Shown one piece after another: positions 23,630 to 31,349 of a stretch of DNA of 64,000 nt. Below the pieces are notes generated by a model, which saw only the letters and a program-made list of their open reading frames with translations, searched no databases and was not told the DNA's origin. Numbering within the stretch: the stretch's first letter is position 1; each line of letters starts with the position of its first letter. This stretch comes from CAZGHS01 sp964525495 (GTDB lineage: Bacteria; Patescibacteriota; Microgenomatia; JALYQM01): NCBI GenBank assembly GCA_964525495.1, contig CAZGHS010000001.1, forward strand, positions 159,002 through 223,001, given 5' to 3'. Position numbers and translations under genes: made by a program.

Positions 23630-24850
23630 ATGAAACCAAAGATTCTTATCATTGGTGCAGGCTTCGCAGGAGTCGCATGTGCTAAAAAACTCTATGAACA
23701 CATAGGAAAAGAAGCCACCATCACCCTGGTATCAAAAACCTCGCATTTCGAACTCCACGCCACTTTCTATAAAGTCTTAAGCGAATGCTCTCCAGCACAA
23801 GCATGCATACCGCTCGAAAAGATTTTCATACACACTCACGTCAATGTAGTTACTGACACGATCACCCAGTTAAACACCGACCTAAATATTGCTACAGGTG
23901 AACAAGGAGACAAATACCCCTTCGATTATGCGGTTATCGCCCTAGGAAGTGAACCTACATATTTCGGTATTCCCGGCGCTTCCAACTTCTCTCACACTCT
24001 CGCAAATATCCAAGAAGCTATCCGTTTATCCAAACATATTCATGATCAGATAATTGAAAAAAGTGAAAGCAAAGACGAATCCACATCAGAAATAGTAGTA
24101 ATCGGAGGCGGACCAACAGGTGTCGAAGTAGCTGGCGAACTCGCACAACATATTCACAAACTTACCGACGGTTCTCCCCACGTCCATATCAGACTTGTCG
24201 AAGCACTCGACCGCATTCTCAACAATATTCCGCTTCAAGACGCGCAAAAAATTCAAGCGCGACTCGAACAGCTCGGTGTCCAAGTACAAACCAACACCAA
24301 AGTCGAACAAGAAACTCCCAATGCCCTCATACTAAATGGCACTCCTATCCCCACTCCCACCGTAATATGGACAGCCGGAGTCAAAGCAAACCATCTCTAT
24401 GCAGAATGGGGATTATCTACAGCTAAAAACGGTCGTGTCTTAGTAAACAAATATCTACAAACAGAGGAGAATGAAAACATTTTTATCGCAGGTGACGGTG
24501 CTCAAGTTGAAGGATCAGGTACTGCTTGGCCCGCTATAGCTCAAGGATCAATCACAGCCACAAATATTGCAAACAAAATAAAAAACCACTCATTGCAAGA
24601 GTATCAAGCGCAATCATATCCATTCTTTGTCCCTGTAGGATCAGATTGGTCATATGCAGTACTTAAACACATAACACTCTGGGGAATTTTTGGATGGTAC
24701 GCACGCCAACGCAACCTACTTGAACTCCTCACTAAAATGCTCCCATACAACGAAGCACTCCAAGTGCTCAAATCACAAAACGAAATCTGCTCCATCTGCC
24801 AAACCTACACGGATGAACTTGATCAAAAAAGCACAAAGAAGTATAACTAA
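23630..24850 (+). CDS. ndh: Type II NADH dehydrogenase-like FAD oxidoreductase
   Basis: A 406-residue two-dinucleotide-fold flavoprotein. The FAD motif is I-I-G-A-G-F-A-G-V near residue 6, the NAD(P) motif V-I-G-G-G-P-T-G-V-E near 157, W-T-A-G-V near 243 and I-F-I-A-G-D-G near 285, all as in NDH-2. NDH-2 is a peripheral membrane enzyme that passes electrons from NADH to quinone without pumping protons. A quinone pool is not evident in this window, so a ferredoxin/flavodoxin or soluble acceptor is possible. It heads a run of genes with pgk and gap, linking NADH reoxidation with lower glycolysis. Confidence 0.9.
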   Translation: MKPKILIIGAGFAGVACAKKLYEHIGKEATITLVSKTSHFELHATFYKVLSECSPAQACIPLEKIFIHTHVNVVTDTITQLNTDLNIATGEQGDKYPFDYAVIALGSEPTYFGIPGASNFSHTLANIQEAIRLSKHIHDQIIEKSESKDESTSEIVVIGGGPTGVEVAGELAQHIHKLTDGSPHVHIRLVEALDRILNNIPLQDAQKIQARLEQLGVQVQTNTKVEQETPNALILNGTPIPTPTVIWTAGVKANHLYAEWGLSTAKNGRVLVNKYLQTEENENIFIAGDGAQVEGSGTAWPAIAQGSITATNIANKIKNHSLQEYQAQSYPFFVPVGSDWSYAVLKHITLWGIFGWYARQRNLLELLTKMLPYNEALQVLKSQNEICSICQTYTDELDQKSTKKYN

Positions 24851-24854
24851 ATTC

Positions 24855-25868
24855 ATGAGAACAATCACAAGAGAAGCCACACCCAACAGAAAAGCCATAA
24901 TTCGCATCGACACAGATGTACCACTCGACGAAAATAAAAAGATCAAAGATATAACACGACTAGAAGCAGTAATACCGACTTTTAAACTCATTAGAGATTC
25001 AGCTTCACAAATAATAATTCTTGGTCATCTCGGTCGTCCTGAAGGAAAAGTAGATCCCAATCTATCCCTTGCACCAGTAGCTCAAAAATTATCTGAATTA
25101 CTGAACGAAAATGTTAAGCTCGTTCAAAACGTCGACGAAGCACTCAACACACAAGATAAATTTGTGATGCTCGAAAACCTTCGTTTCAATCCAGCAGAAG
25201 AGGCTAACGATCCAACATTTGCACAACAACTCGCTTCACTCGGAGATCTATTTATATTCGAAGCCTTTGCAGTTGCACACCGCACCTCGGCTTCAACAAC
25301 CGGCATCACAGAATATATCTCATCATATGCAGGACTACGCGTCACGAAGGAAATCGAAGAACTCTCAGCTGTTCTAACCAATCCCCTTCACCCATTCCTA
25401 GTAATCATCGGTGGATCAAAAATTGAAACCAAACTTCCTGTTATCAACAATATGCTCGAGAAAGCTGACACTATCTTCGTGGCAGGCAAACTCCCTTCAG
25501 AAATTGTTGAAAAAAACATGACCTTTCCTGAAAAAGTCATCATCGCCCAAATGAATCAATCAGGACTAGATATATCAGTAGAGTCTCAACAACAGATATC
25601 CCGGATTATCCGCGATGCCGGTATGATCGTTTGGAACGGACCGCCGGGCAAATTTGAAGACATCTTAGCTCAACAAGGAACTCAGATCGTCGCTCAAGCA
25701 GTTGCAGCCTCAAGAGCAAAAACAATTATTGGAGGTGGCGAAACCAACGAAGCAGCCAAACAATTCCATATCCAAGACAAAATATACTTTGTTTCAGTCG
25801 GCGGTGGTGCTATGCTCGAATTCCTCTCAGGAAAAACATTACCCGCCCTAGAAGCACTAAATAAATAA
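24855..25868 (+). CDS. pgk: Phosphoglycerate kinase, shortened and divergent
   Basis: A 337-residue PGK homologue (ADP + 1,3-bisphosphoglycerate to ATP + 3-phosphoglycerate). It keeps G-H-L-G-R-P-E-G-K, L-E-N-L-R-F, E-A-F-A-V-A-H-R, I-I-G-G-S-K-I, V-W-N-G-P-P-G-K-F-E and V-G-G-G-A-M-L-E-F-L-S-G-K. It is about 50 residues shorter than usual, and several consensus sites differ: I-D-T-D-V-P for V-D-F-N-V-P, A-G-K-L-P for G-G-G-M-A, and the D-I-G-P region is lost. The ATG at 24855 lies 4 bases after ndh; longer in-frame starts lie inside ndh and are rejected. It may be a reduced active PGK or a repurposed one. Confidence 0.86.
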   Translation: MRTITREATPNRKAIIRIDTDVPLDENKKIKDITRLEAVIPTFKLIRDSASQIIILGHLGRPEGKVDPNLSLAPVAQKLSELLNENVKLVQNVDEALNTQDKFVMLENLRFNPAEEANDPTFAQQLASLGDLFIFEAFAVAHRTSASTTGITEYISSYAGLRVTKEIEELSAVLTNPLHPFLVIIGGSKIETKLPVINNMLEKADTIFVAGKLPSEIVEKNMTFPEKVIIAQMNQSGLDISVESQQQISRIIRDAGMIVWNGPPGKFEDILAQQGTQIVAQAVAASRAKTIIGGGETNEAAKQFHIQDKIYFVSVGGGAMLEFLSGKTLPALEALNK

Positions 25869-25878
25869 GGAGTCCACA

Positions 25879-26466
25879 ATGAACAAATTACACGCAGTCA
25901 TAATCTGCGCACTACTTTTCTCAGCATGCACACCTCTCAAAACTTTAGAAAACACTCCAGCACCAGTGCAACCGACTATTGCACAACCAACAGCCACACC
26001 CATCGCTCAACAAATACCCTCCACTTGGAAAACCTACACCAATGCACAGCTCGGAGTATCTTTCAGCTACCCACCAGAATACGCAGAACCAAATATCACT
26101 AACAACGAACTAATTTCTCTGATCAGCCCTCTAGAAGCAAATAAGTCACCAAAACAACAAGAAGGATTAGCATCAACCGAACTTAAAGTAGAAATATATG
26201 TAACCAAAAACTATACAAAAACAATTGAAGAAGCGGCAATCGAGCAAGACGAACAAGCCAAACAGAATAACACTACCTTCGAAATCCAAGATTGGCGTAC
26301 TCTTGCAGGCACAAAAGCCTATTACAGAAAAGGCAGCGGACTTGGCACATTCGAAAACTATTTCGTCATATCAAACAACAAACTCTACACCATAGCCAAG
26401 TACCCTGACACAACATCCCGCCAACCAGAATTTGAACTATTCTTACAGTCACTTAAATTTATATAA
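25879..26466 (+). CDS. Lipoprotein
   Basis: A 195-residue predicted lipoprotein. The signal peptide ends in the lipobox L-F-S-A-C at about residue 17. A short Pro/Thr/Gln spacer is followed by a beta-rich domain beginning W-K-T-Y-T-N-A-Q-L-G-V-S-F-S-Y-P, a fold seen in PsbP-like proteins of unknown function. AAGGAG sits 8 bases before the ATG, and pgk ends 10 bases upstream, so it is in the operon. Confidence 0.82.
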   Translation: MNKLHAVIICALLFSACTPLKTLENTPAPVQPTIAQPTATPIAQQIPSTWKTYTNAQLGVSFSYPPEYAEPNITNNELISLISPLEANKSPKQQEGLASTELKVEIYVTKNYTKTIEEAAIEQDEQAKQNNTTFEIQDWRTLAGTKAYYRKGSGLGTFENYFVISNNKLYTIAKYPDTTSRQPEFELFLQSLKFI

Positions 26467-26487
26467 GAATGTCCAAGCTGCCTAAAT

Positions 26488-27075
26488 ATGCATGTAAACA
26501 TACCTGAACAAGCGTCTCCTATTCAAAAATTTCTTACCAAAAAACTTCCTGGTGAGACCGTTCTTACAAGCTATACCGGTCGACCTTCAAATGTAACCAC
26601 AGCAAAAGATTGGGATAAATTCTATATACGCGTCTATGAAACTCAAAACTATTACATTGTAGACCTAAGAGATCTTTCATTTAACATACCGCTTCTGTAT
26701 ACGCTCATGGCAGGAACCATCACCTCTCTTATCACAGTTGCCGTTCCACAACTACAAGATGCAATACAAACAATTGGCGGATTCTCAGATAATTTCATTA
26801 TATACTTCGTTGCCGGCTTGGTTGTCTCCACATTGTTAATGTATGTAGGGACAATTGCAACTAGTCGAGAATGGCTCAATATCAAATACTACGAAAAAGC
26901 CTGGTGCAATTTTACTAAGGACGATCACTTTATAACTCTAAACATCATCTCTCCTCGTAAGTATGACGATGAGAAAAAATTCAGTGGCTCTTTACAAGAC
27001 ATTAGAAGCTATATATACATACAACGTCTCGAAAACAATCAAACAAACTTGCAGTATCTGGTAAAATTAGCATAA
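26488..27075 (+). CDS. Two-helix membrane protein of unknown function
   Basis: A 195-residue protein with two membrane helices at about 70-92 and 103-125, flanked by soluble wings. The first wing contains K-L-P-G-E-T-V-L-T-S-Y-T-G-R-P, which looks like the start of a bacterial PH-like/YdbT-type domain, but I am not sure. No good ribosome site is visible; it lies 21 bases after the lipoprotein and 12 bases before gap in the same run. Confidence 0.68.
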   Translation: MHVNIPEQASPIQKFLTKKLPGETVLTSYTGRPSNVTTAKDWDKFYIRVYETQNYYIVDLRDLSFNIPLLYTLMAGTITSLITVAVPQLQDAIQTIGGFSDNFIIYFVAGLVVSTLLMYVGTIATSREWLNIKYYEKAWCNFTKDDHFITLNIISPRKYDDEKKFSGSLQDIRSYIYIQRLENNQTNLQYLVKLA

Positions 27076-27087
27076 AGGAGAACTCTT

Positions 27088-28086
27088 ATGAAACTAGCAA
27101 TTAATGGTTTTGGTCGTATCGGCCGTTGTGCCTTCAAAATCGCCTGGGATAAATTCCCAAACGACGTTGAAATTGTTGCCCTCAACGATATCACCACACC
27201 AAAAATACTCGCCCATTTACTCAAATACGATTCCACTTATGGTATCTGGAATCACGAAGTCTCAGCGGACGACAAAAACATTATCGTAGACGGTAAAGCA
27301 ATCCCCGTTCTTGCAGAAAAAGATCCTGCAAATCTTCCATGGGGCACACTCGGTATCGATGTAGTCATCGAATCAACTGGCCTTTTCACCAACCAAGAAG
27401 GTATGAACAAGCACATTCAAGCAGGAGCTAAAAAGGTAGTGCTCTCAGCTCCAGCGAAAGACGCAAATGTTCCAACCTTCGTTTTAGGCGTCAATGCAGA
27501 TAAATACAACGGTGAGCAACTCATAAACAATGCTTCCTGTACTACTAATTGCATCACCCCAGTTGCACAAATCATCCATGAAACATTTGGCATCGCCAAA
27601 GCAATGATGACTACCATCCACTCCTATACTGCATCACAGACTCTTCAAGACGGTCCTAAAAAAGACATACGAGAAGCTCGTGCAGCAGCAGAAAACATCG
27701 TACCAACCACTACAGGAGCTGCAATCGCCACCACACAGGTCATCCCAGAACTCAAAGGATTATTTGACGGTCTTTCAATCCGTGTTCCAACCCCTGTTGT
27801 ATCACTCTCAGATTTCACTTTCTTAGTTAAACGACCAACAACTGTAGAAGAAATTAATAATGCCCTTAAAAAAGCTGCCTCCGAACCACGATTCCAAGGT
27901 GTGTTCACATACACTGAAGAAGAGCTGGTCTCATCCGACTTCCGAGGTAACCCACATTCATCTATCGCTGACTTGAAACTCACTCGAGTCATCGACGGCG
28001 ACTTCGTCAAAGTAGTCGCATGGTACGACAACGAATGGGGTTATTCTAATAGATTAGTTGAGCAATGCATCAACGTAGCAAAGTAA
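27088..28086 (+). CDS. gap: Glyceraldehyde-3-phosphate dehydrogenase
   Basis: A 332-residue NAD-dependent GAPDH of normal length. N-terminal I-N-G-F-G-R-I-G-R, the active-site A-S-C-T-T-N-C with the catalytic Cys near residue 152, H-S-Y-T-A-S-Q, and the C-terminal W-Y-D-N-E-W-G-Y-S are all intact. AAAGGAG lies 8 bases before the ATG. It makes the 1,3-bisphosphoglycerate used by the pgk product encoded upstream in the same operon. Confidence 0.98.
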   Translation: MKLAINGFGRIGRCAFKIAWDKFPNDVEIVALNDITTPKILAHLLKYDSTYGIWNHEVSADDKNIIVDGKAIPVLAEKDPANLPWGTLGIDVVIESTGLFTNQEGMNKHIQAGAKKVVLSAPAKDANVPTFVLGVNADKYNGEQLINNASCTTNCITPVAQIIHETFGIAKAMMTTIHSYTASQTLQDGPKKDIREARAAAENIVPTTTGAAIATTQVIPELKGLFDGLSIRVPTPVVSLSDFTFLVKRPTTVEEINNALKKAASEPRFQGVFTYTEEELVSSDFRGNPHSSIADLKLTRVIDGDFVKVVAWYDNEWGYSNRLVEQCINVAK

Positions 28087-28095
28087 GGAAAATAT

Positions 28096-28302
28096 ATGAT
28101 TTTTAAAGAAACACCATGGGGTAGTGATGATCCTATAGAACGAGTAATTCGCGCCGCTGAAGGGGAAAAAGTTCCTCCAAGCAGACGATTAAAAACTGGT
28201 AAGGAAATAGTCCAAGACTTAAAGGGATTAATAAAAAGAGAACCAAAAAAAGTTACGCCTACTAGAAAACCTCGTCGATACGACGCCGGTGAAGAACTCT
28301 AA
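28096..28302 (+). CDS. Small basic hypothetical protein (68 aa)
   Basis: Unrecognised. The sequence is charged with a basic C-terminal half (K-R-E-P-K-K, R-K-P-R-R-Y) and no membrane segment. AAGGAAA precedes the ATG, and the gene follows gap by 9 bases and ends just before a terminator, so it is the last gene of the operon. A nucleic-acid-binding role is possible from charge alone. Confidence 0.6.
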   Translation: MIFKETPWGSDDPIERVIRAAEGEKVPPSRRLKTGKEIVQDLKGLIKREPKKVTPTRKPRRYDAGEEL

Positions 28303-28312
28303 ATTTAACCAA

Positions 28313-28341
28313 AAAATACCCCGCACTAAGCGGGGTATTTT
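28313..28341. terminator. Bidirectional intrinsic terminator
   Basis: AAAATACCCCGC pairs with GCGGGGTATTTT around ACTAA. A/T runs on both sides let it stop the gap operon from the left and the LPSTG protein gene from the right. Confidence 0.92.
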
Positions 28342-28361
28342 CATTAATCTCTTAACAATAA

Positions 28362-29222
28362 TTATTGTAAATTCACATACGTTATACTTCGTTCATTATC
28401 AAGCTTTGTAGCAAGAGTCTGCTCTTTTACTGAAGCAAACTTCTTAGCATACACACCTAAAGCTATAGCAAACAATGTCATAACACCTTGCATAGCTTCC
28501 TTAGCTCCTGTTGAAGGAAGTTCTGTTGAAACTCCAGCAACCGCTGTTGGCGTATCGTTACACTGCTTACGTCCATTTTGACTTTCTGGAACACAGTCAA
28601 GTGACTCACGTCGTCCATCTGAACGACCATCTGTCAGATCTGTACGAACAACAGGTGGCTCAGTTGGAGCTGGTGTAACTACGGGAACCTGTGTAGGAAC
28701 TGGTGTTCCTGTAGGTGAAGGAGTTACAGTTGGTGCAACTGTTGGAACCGGAGTAGCTGTAGGAGCCACTGTCGGTGCTGGTGTAGCCGTTGGAGCTACA
28801 GTTGGAGTTGCTGTAGGTTGAGGACATGCAGTACCGCTATAATTAGCGTATCGCACATCTGTACCTGAGTTTCCATTTGACCATGAAAGATTAAACTTCA
28901 CACGACCATTAGAAACCTGATTAAGACCTGTATCAATTACTCCGTCTTTTGACTGACCAGGAGCAACTGTACCGATGTTCACAGACTTACCTGTTTGCTC
29001 ATCTTTTGCAACCACAATCATACCCATTCCACTATTATTAGGTTCGGTATTTTTAAACGTAGCTTTAACTTTAATAGAATTAGACTCGCAGTAAGCTTCG
29101 GCTTTTTCTTGAGTGCTCCAAGCGAACACAGTAGAAGTAATAACGAGTGAGGACACAATAAACATGCCCGTAGAGATTAAAAGTGTAGGTGCTATACCTA
29201 CTTGAGAAGCTGCCTTTCTCAT
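28362..29222 (-). CDS. LPSTG-type surface protein, Pro/Thr linker (paralogue A)
   Basis: A 286-residue secreted protein starting M-R-K-A-A-S-Q. A signal helix is followed by a beta domain (residues about 35-130), a long VAPTATP-like linker, a conserved D-G-R-S-D-G-R-R-E-S-L-D-C-V-P-E-S module, and a sorting-type end with L-P-S-T-G, a hydrophobic helix and a charged tail. No sortase is present here. I start at 29222 because AAGGAG lies 8 bases upstream; an ATG at 29261 would give an odd N-terminal extension. The neighbouring gene shares its first residues, the R-S-D-G-R-R module, the tail and the promoter element, so they are diverged duplicates. Confidence 0.88.
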   Translation of the reverse strand: MRKAASQVGIAPTLLISTGMFIVSSLVITSTVFAWSTQEKAEAYCESNSIKVKATFKNTEPNNSGMGMIVVAKDEQTGKSVNIGTVAPGQSKDGVIDTGLNQVSNGRVKFNLSWSNGNSGTDVRYANYSGTACPQPTATPTVAPTATPAPTVAPTATPVPTVAPTVTPSPTGTPVPTQVPVVTPAPTEPPVVRTDLTDGRSDGRRESLDCVPESQNGRKQCNDTPTAVAGVSTELPSTGAKEAMQGVMTLFAIALGVYAKKFASVKEQTLATKLDNERSITYVNLQ

Positions 29223-29264
29223 TATGAACTCCTTTCTAGCCTTAAATAGACTAAATATCACGTA

Positions 29265-29304
29265 ACTATATCATAATATAGCTCATTTGTCAATATTATA
29301 GGCC
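29265..29304 (-). promoter_or_regulatory. Promoter with GGCCTATA upstream element (paralogue A)
   Basis: On the minus strand: GGCCTATA (29304-29297), 3 bases, TTGACA (29293-29288), 17 bases, TATAGT (29270-29265). The same element at the same spacing precedes paralogue B. Confidence 0.75.
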
Positions 29305-29328
29305 ATTTAATCAACAAAACCACAAAAA

Positions 29329-29349
29329 AGCCTCACATAAAGTGAGGCT
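29329..29349 (-). terminator. Intrinsic terminator after paralogue B
   Basis: AGCCTCAC and GTGAGGCT form an 8-bp stem around ATAAA; on the minus strand it is followed by six T. Confidence 0.85.
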
Positions 29350-29375
29350 AATTAGTCAATATATAATTGAAAAGC

Positions 29376-30212
29376 TTATTGCTCTAGGTCGTTAGCAACG
29401 CGTCGTAATACAAATCCAACATTAAATATAGCTACTCCCAAAAGCAGCACATTCATCAAACCTTCTGAGCCTGTTGAAGGAAGCTGTTGAGTAGAAACTC
29501 CAGCTACAACGCCACCTGTCGGAACTACATTTCCGCTACAATCCTTGCGTCCATTCTGGCTTTCTGGAACACAATCAAGTGACTCTCGTCGTCCATCAGA
29601 TCGACCATCTGAAGAAGGAGCACCATTAACACTTGATCCACCTGTTGGTGGGTTAGTTGGAGCTACCGAAGGAACCGGACTCGCAGTTACTACTGGTGTA
29701 GCACTTGGAGACGCCGTTGGAGTTGAGTTTGAACCCCCACACTCATTCATAGTGTGAACAGCTGAAATAAGACGCTGACCATAGCGTACATTATTCTTAA
29801 ATGAGGTAATAACTCCTCCATCCTGACCTGGTCGTTCAGGAAAAATACGGAAAAGGTCTACCTGAGACCAACAAGGAACTCCTACTCGGATATCCTTAGT
29901 CTCTCCTGGACCTATTGTTATCTCGCTTGAAGCATAAAGTGACTGATTCTCAAGATCATCATCCACCTTTGTGTAGCTTGCTAAGCCAATTTTGACTGTG
30001 TCGCCACCGGTATTCATTACAGTACCAATAGCCTCAGTACCTTCAATACGGATATTACCCGCAATCATATCCCCTGTATCCTGGTCACCTGAAACAGATT
30101 TGTTTGGGTCAACAGAATAAGCGTATGAAAGCGTGACTGAAAATAAGAAAACAAACAAAAGTACAATTGTCGAAACAAGTACTTGGGTTCGCTGAGAAGC
30201 TGCCTTTCTCAT
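29376..30212 (-). CDS. LPSTG-type surface protein, Pro/Thr linker (paralogue B)
   Basis: A 278-residue secreted protein starting M-R-K-A-A-S-Q. A signal helix is followed by a beta domain with C-W-S-Q-V-D-L-F-R, a short Pro/Thr/Ser linker, the same R-S-D-G-R-R-E-S-L-D-C-V-P-E-S-Q-N-G-R-K module as paralogue A, then Q-L-P-S-T-G, a hydrophobic helix and a short tail. GGAGGTG lies directly upstream of the ATG at 30212, which I prefer to the ATG at 30224 that would place the ribosome site inside the gene. Likely anchored at the cell surface; role in attachment or envelope structure is inference. Confidence 0.88.
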   Translation of the reverse strand: MRKAASQRTQVLVSTIVLLFVFLFSVTLSYAYSVDPNKSVSGDQDTGDMIAGNIRIEGTEAIGTVMNTGGDTVKIGLASYTKVDDDLENQSLYASSEITIGPGETKDIRVGVPCWSQVDLFRIFPERPGQDGGVITSFKNNVRYGQRLISAVHTMNECGGSNSTPTASPSATPVVTASPVPSVAPTNPPTGGSSVNGAPSSDGRSDGRRESLDCVPESQNGRKDCSGNVVPTGGVVAGVSTQQLPSTGSEGLMNVLLLGVAIFNVGFVLRRVANDLEQ

Positions 30213-30244
30213 CGCCACCTCCATAAAATGTTTTTAATATGGGG

Positions 30245-30284
30245 TTTATATCATATTTAGCACTCTGAGTCAATTCTATAGGCC
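30245..30284 (-). promoter_or_regulatory. Promoter with GGCCTATA upstream element (paralogue B)
   Basis: On the minus strand: GGCCTATA (30284-30277), 3 bases, TTGACT (30273-30268), 17 bases, TATAAA (30250-30245). Confidence 0.75.
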
Positions 30285-30364
30285 GGAATAGCACGACTCT
30301 TACTTGATCATTACACGAATAAGAGTAAAATAACTCATATTTATCAGCACAAAAAGGATTATTT

Positions 30365-30631
30365 ATGTTATATACAGTCGAATTACCTACAGCAGTACCA
30401 ACAGACGAAAGAACCTTTAAAAAAGGTGATGGTATTTTAGTAACCTCAGGTTTTGGAGAAGGCATTATTTTACAATCAGCCGAGCCAATTCAACAACCTG
30501 ATACAGAACCTCGACGAACGTGGGAAATTAAAGAAACAAGCATATTCGGAGTCGATCTTACTCAGGGGATTAGAGTTGAAGATGGACTAGCTTACCCTTT
30601 ATCAAATAAACAAAGGCCCATTATAACCTAG
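30365..30631 (+). CDS. Hypothetical protein (88 aa)
   Basis: Unrecognised. A short, probably beta-rich soluble protein with F-K-K-G-D-G-I-L-V-T-S-G-F-G-E-G. AGGAT lies 5 bases before the ATG, and TTGATC-N16-TAAAAT upstream is a fair promoter, so it is a leadered single gene. It overlaps the convergent deoxyribosyltransferase-like gene by 11 bases. Confidence 0.55.
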   Translation: MLYTVELPTAVPTDERTFKKGDGILVTSGFGEGIILQSAEPIQQPDTEPRRTWEIKETSIFGVDLTQGIRVEDGLAYPLSNKQRPIIT

Positions 30632-30986
30632 TAACAAGACCTTGCAGACGATCGAAGGAAACAATATCTGTACAGAGCGAATCTATGACTAAATCATTGG
30701 TTCGCTCTGAATAAAATATAGGTATACCTTTAGCCCTTGCATAGCCAATTTCCAAAGTTACAGATCGACCTATATATCCACTTGGACACCACACATAAAG
30801 AGCTTGCGATTCATCTATAGCCTTAAAATGATCCAGCGTTAACATCTTTAAGTTCTCTGAGGTTAACTCACCTTCAAAATCCAAATTAGGAAAAAGAGCA
30901 GTCATTCCAAGCTTCGATGCCTCCTCCATAATCTTCCGAATATCTTCTTTAAACTTCAAGCTCGCACTGATAGCAAAAGTAGCCAT
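30621..30986 (-). CDS. Nucleoside 2-deoxyribosyltransferase-like protein
   Basis: A 121-residue Rossmann-like protein. The segment D-E-S-Q-A-L-Y-V-W-C-P-S-G-Y-I-G-R-S-V-T followed by L-E-I-G-Y-A-R-A-K-G-I-P-I-F-Y-S-E matches the deoxyribosyltransferase-like superfamily, where the Glu of the E-I-G-Y-A motif is catalytic. Members cleave or transfer the N-glycosidic bond of (deoxy)nucleosides; distant members are sensors. TAAATT lies about 9 bases before the ATG with TTGTCA 17 bases further up. Confidence 0.75.
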   Translation of the reverse strand: MATFAISASLKFKEDIRKIMEEASKLGMTALFPNLDFEGELTSENLKMLTLDHFKAIDESQALYVWCPSGYIGRSVTLEIGYARAKGIPIFYSERTNDLVIDSLCTDIVSFDRLQGLVTRL

Positions 30987-31090
30987 AATAAATAAAATTT
31001 ATCACATATAAAAATCATTGACAAAAAACCTAAATAAAAATATCATAAACCAAATATAACCCGAAGCAGAAAGATTCTTATATATTTTCT

Positions 31091-31348
31091 ATGAACCTCA
31101 AAGTAAACGAAAAAATAAGTGTCATCTCCACATTCAACGCTCAAACAAACAGCGTTAAACCATACCTGCTAAAATGGAACAACCATACATATAAAATCAC
31201 AGAAATTGGCCTGCACCATACCATCCACATAGGCAAAACACTGCACCATATTTTCTCAGTCGTAGCTGGCAGCACATACTTCCGTCTCAACCTCAACACA
31301 GACAATCTGCACTGGACTCTTGAAGAAACATATATAGGAGACAATTAA
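31091..31348 (+). CDS. Small partner protein upstream of Y-family polymerase (85 aa)
   Basis: A small soluble, beta-rich protein (K-P-Y-L-L-K-W-N-N-H-T-Y-K-I-T-E-I-G-L-H-H-T near the centre). It ends 1 base before the polymerase start, and the AGGAG of the polymerase gene lies inside its 3' end, so they are co-expressed. I recall small genes of this kind beside Y-family polymerases in CPR genomes but cannot name the family. A role in lesion bypass is inference from context. Confidence 0.68.
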   Translation: MNLKVNEKISVISTFNAQTNSVKPYLLKWNNHTYKITEIGLHHTIHIGKTLHHIFSVVAGSTYFRLNLNTDNLHWTLEETYIGDN

Positions 31349-31349
31349 T

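Noticed and set aside
24690..24854. N-terminal extension of pgk
   Set aside because: It overlaps the end of ndh in another frame; PGK homology begins at the ATG at 24855.
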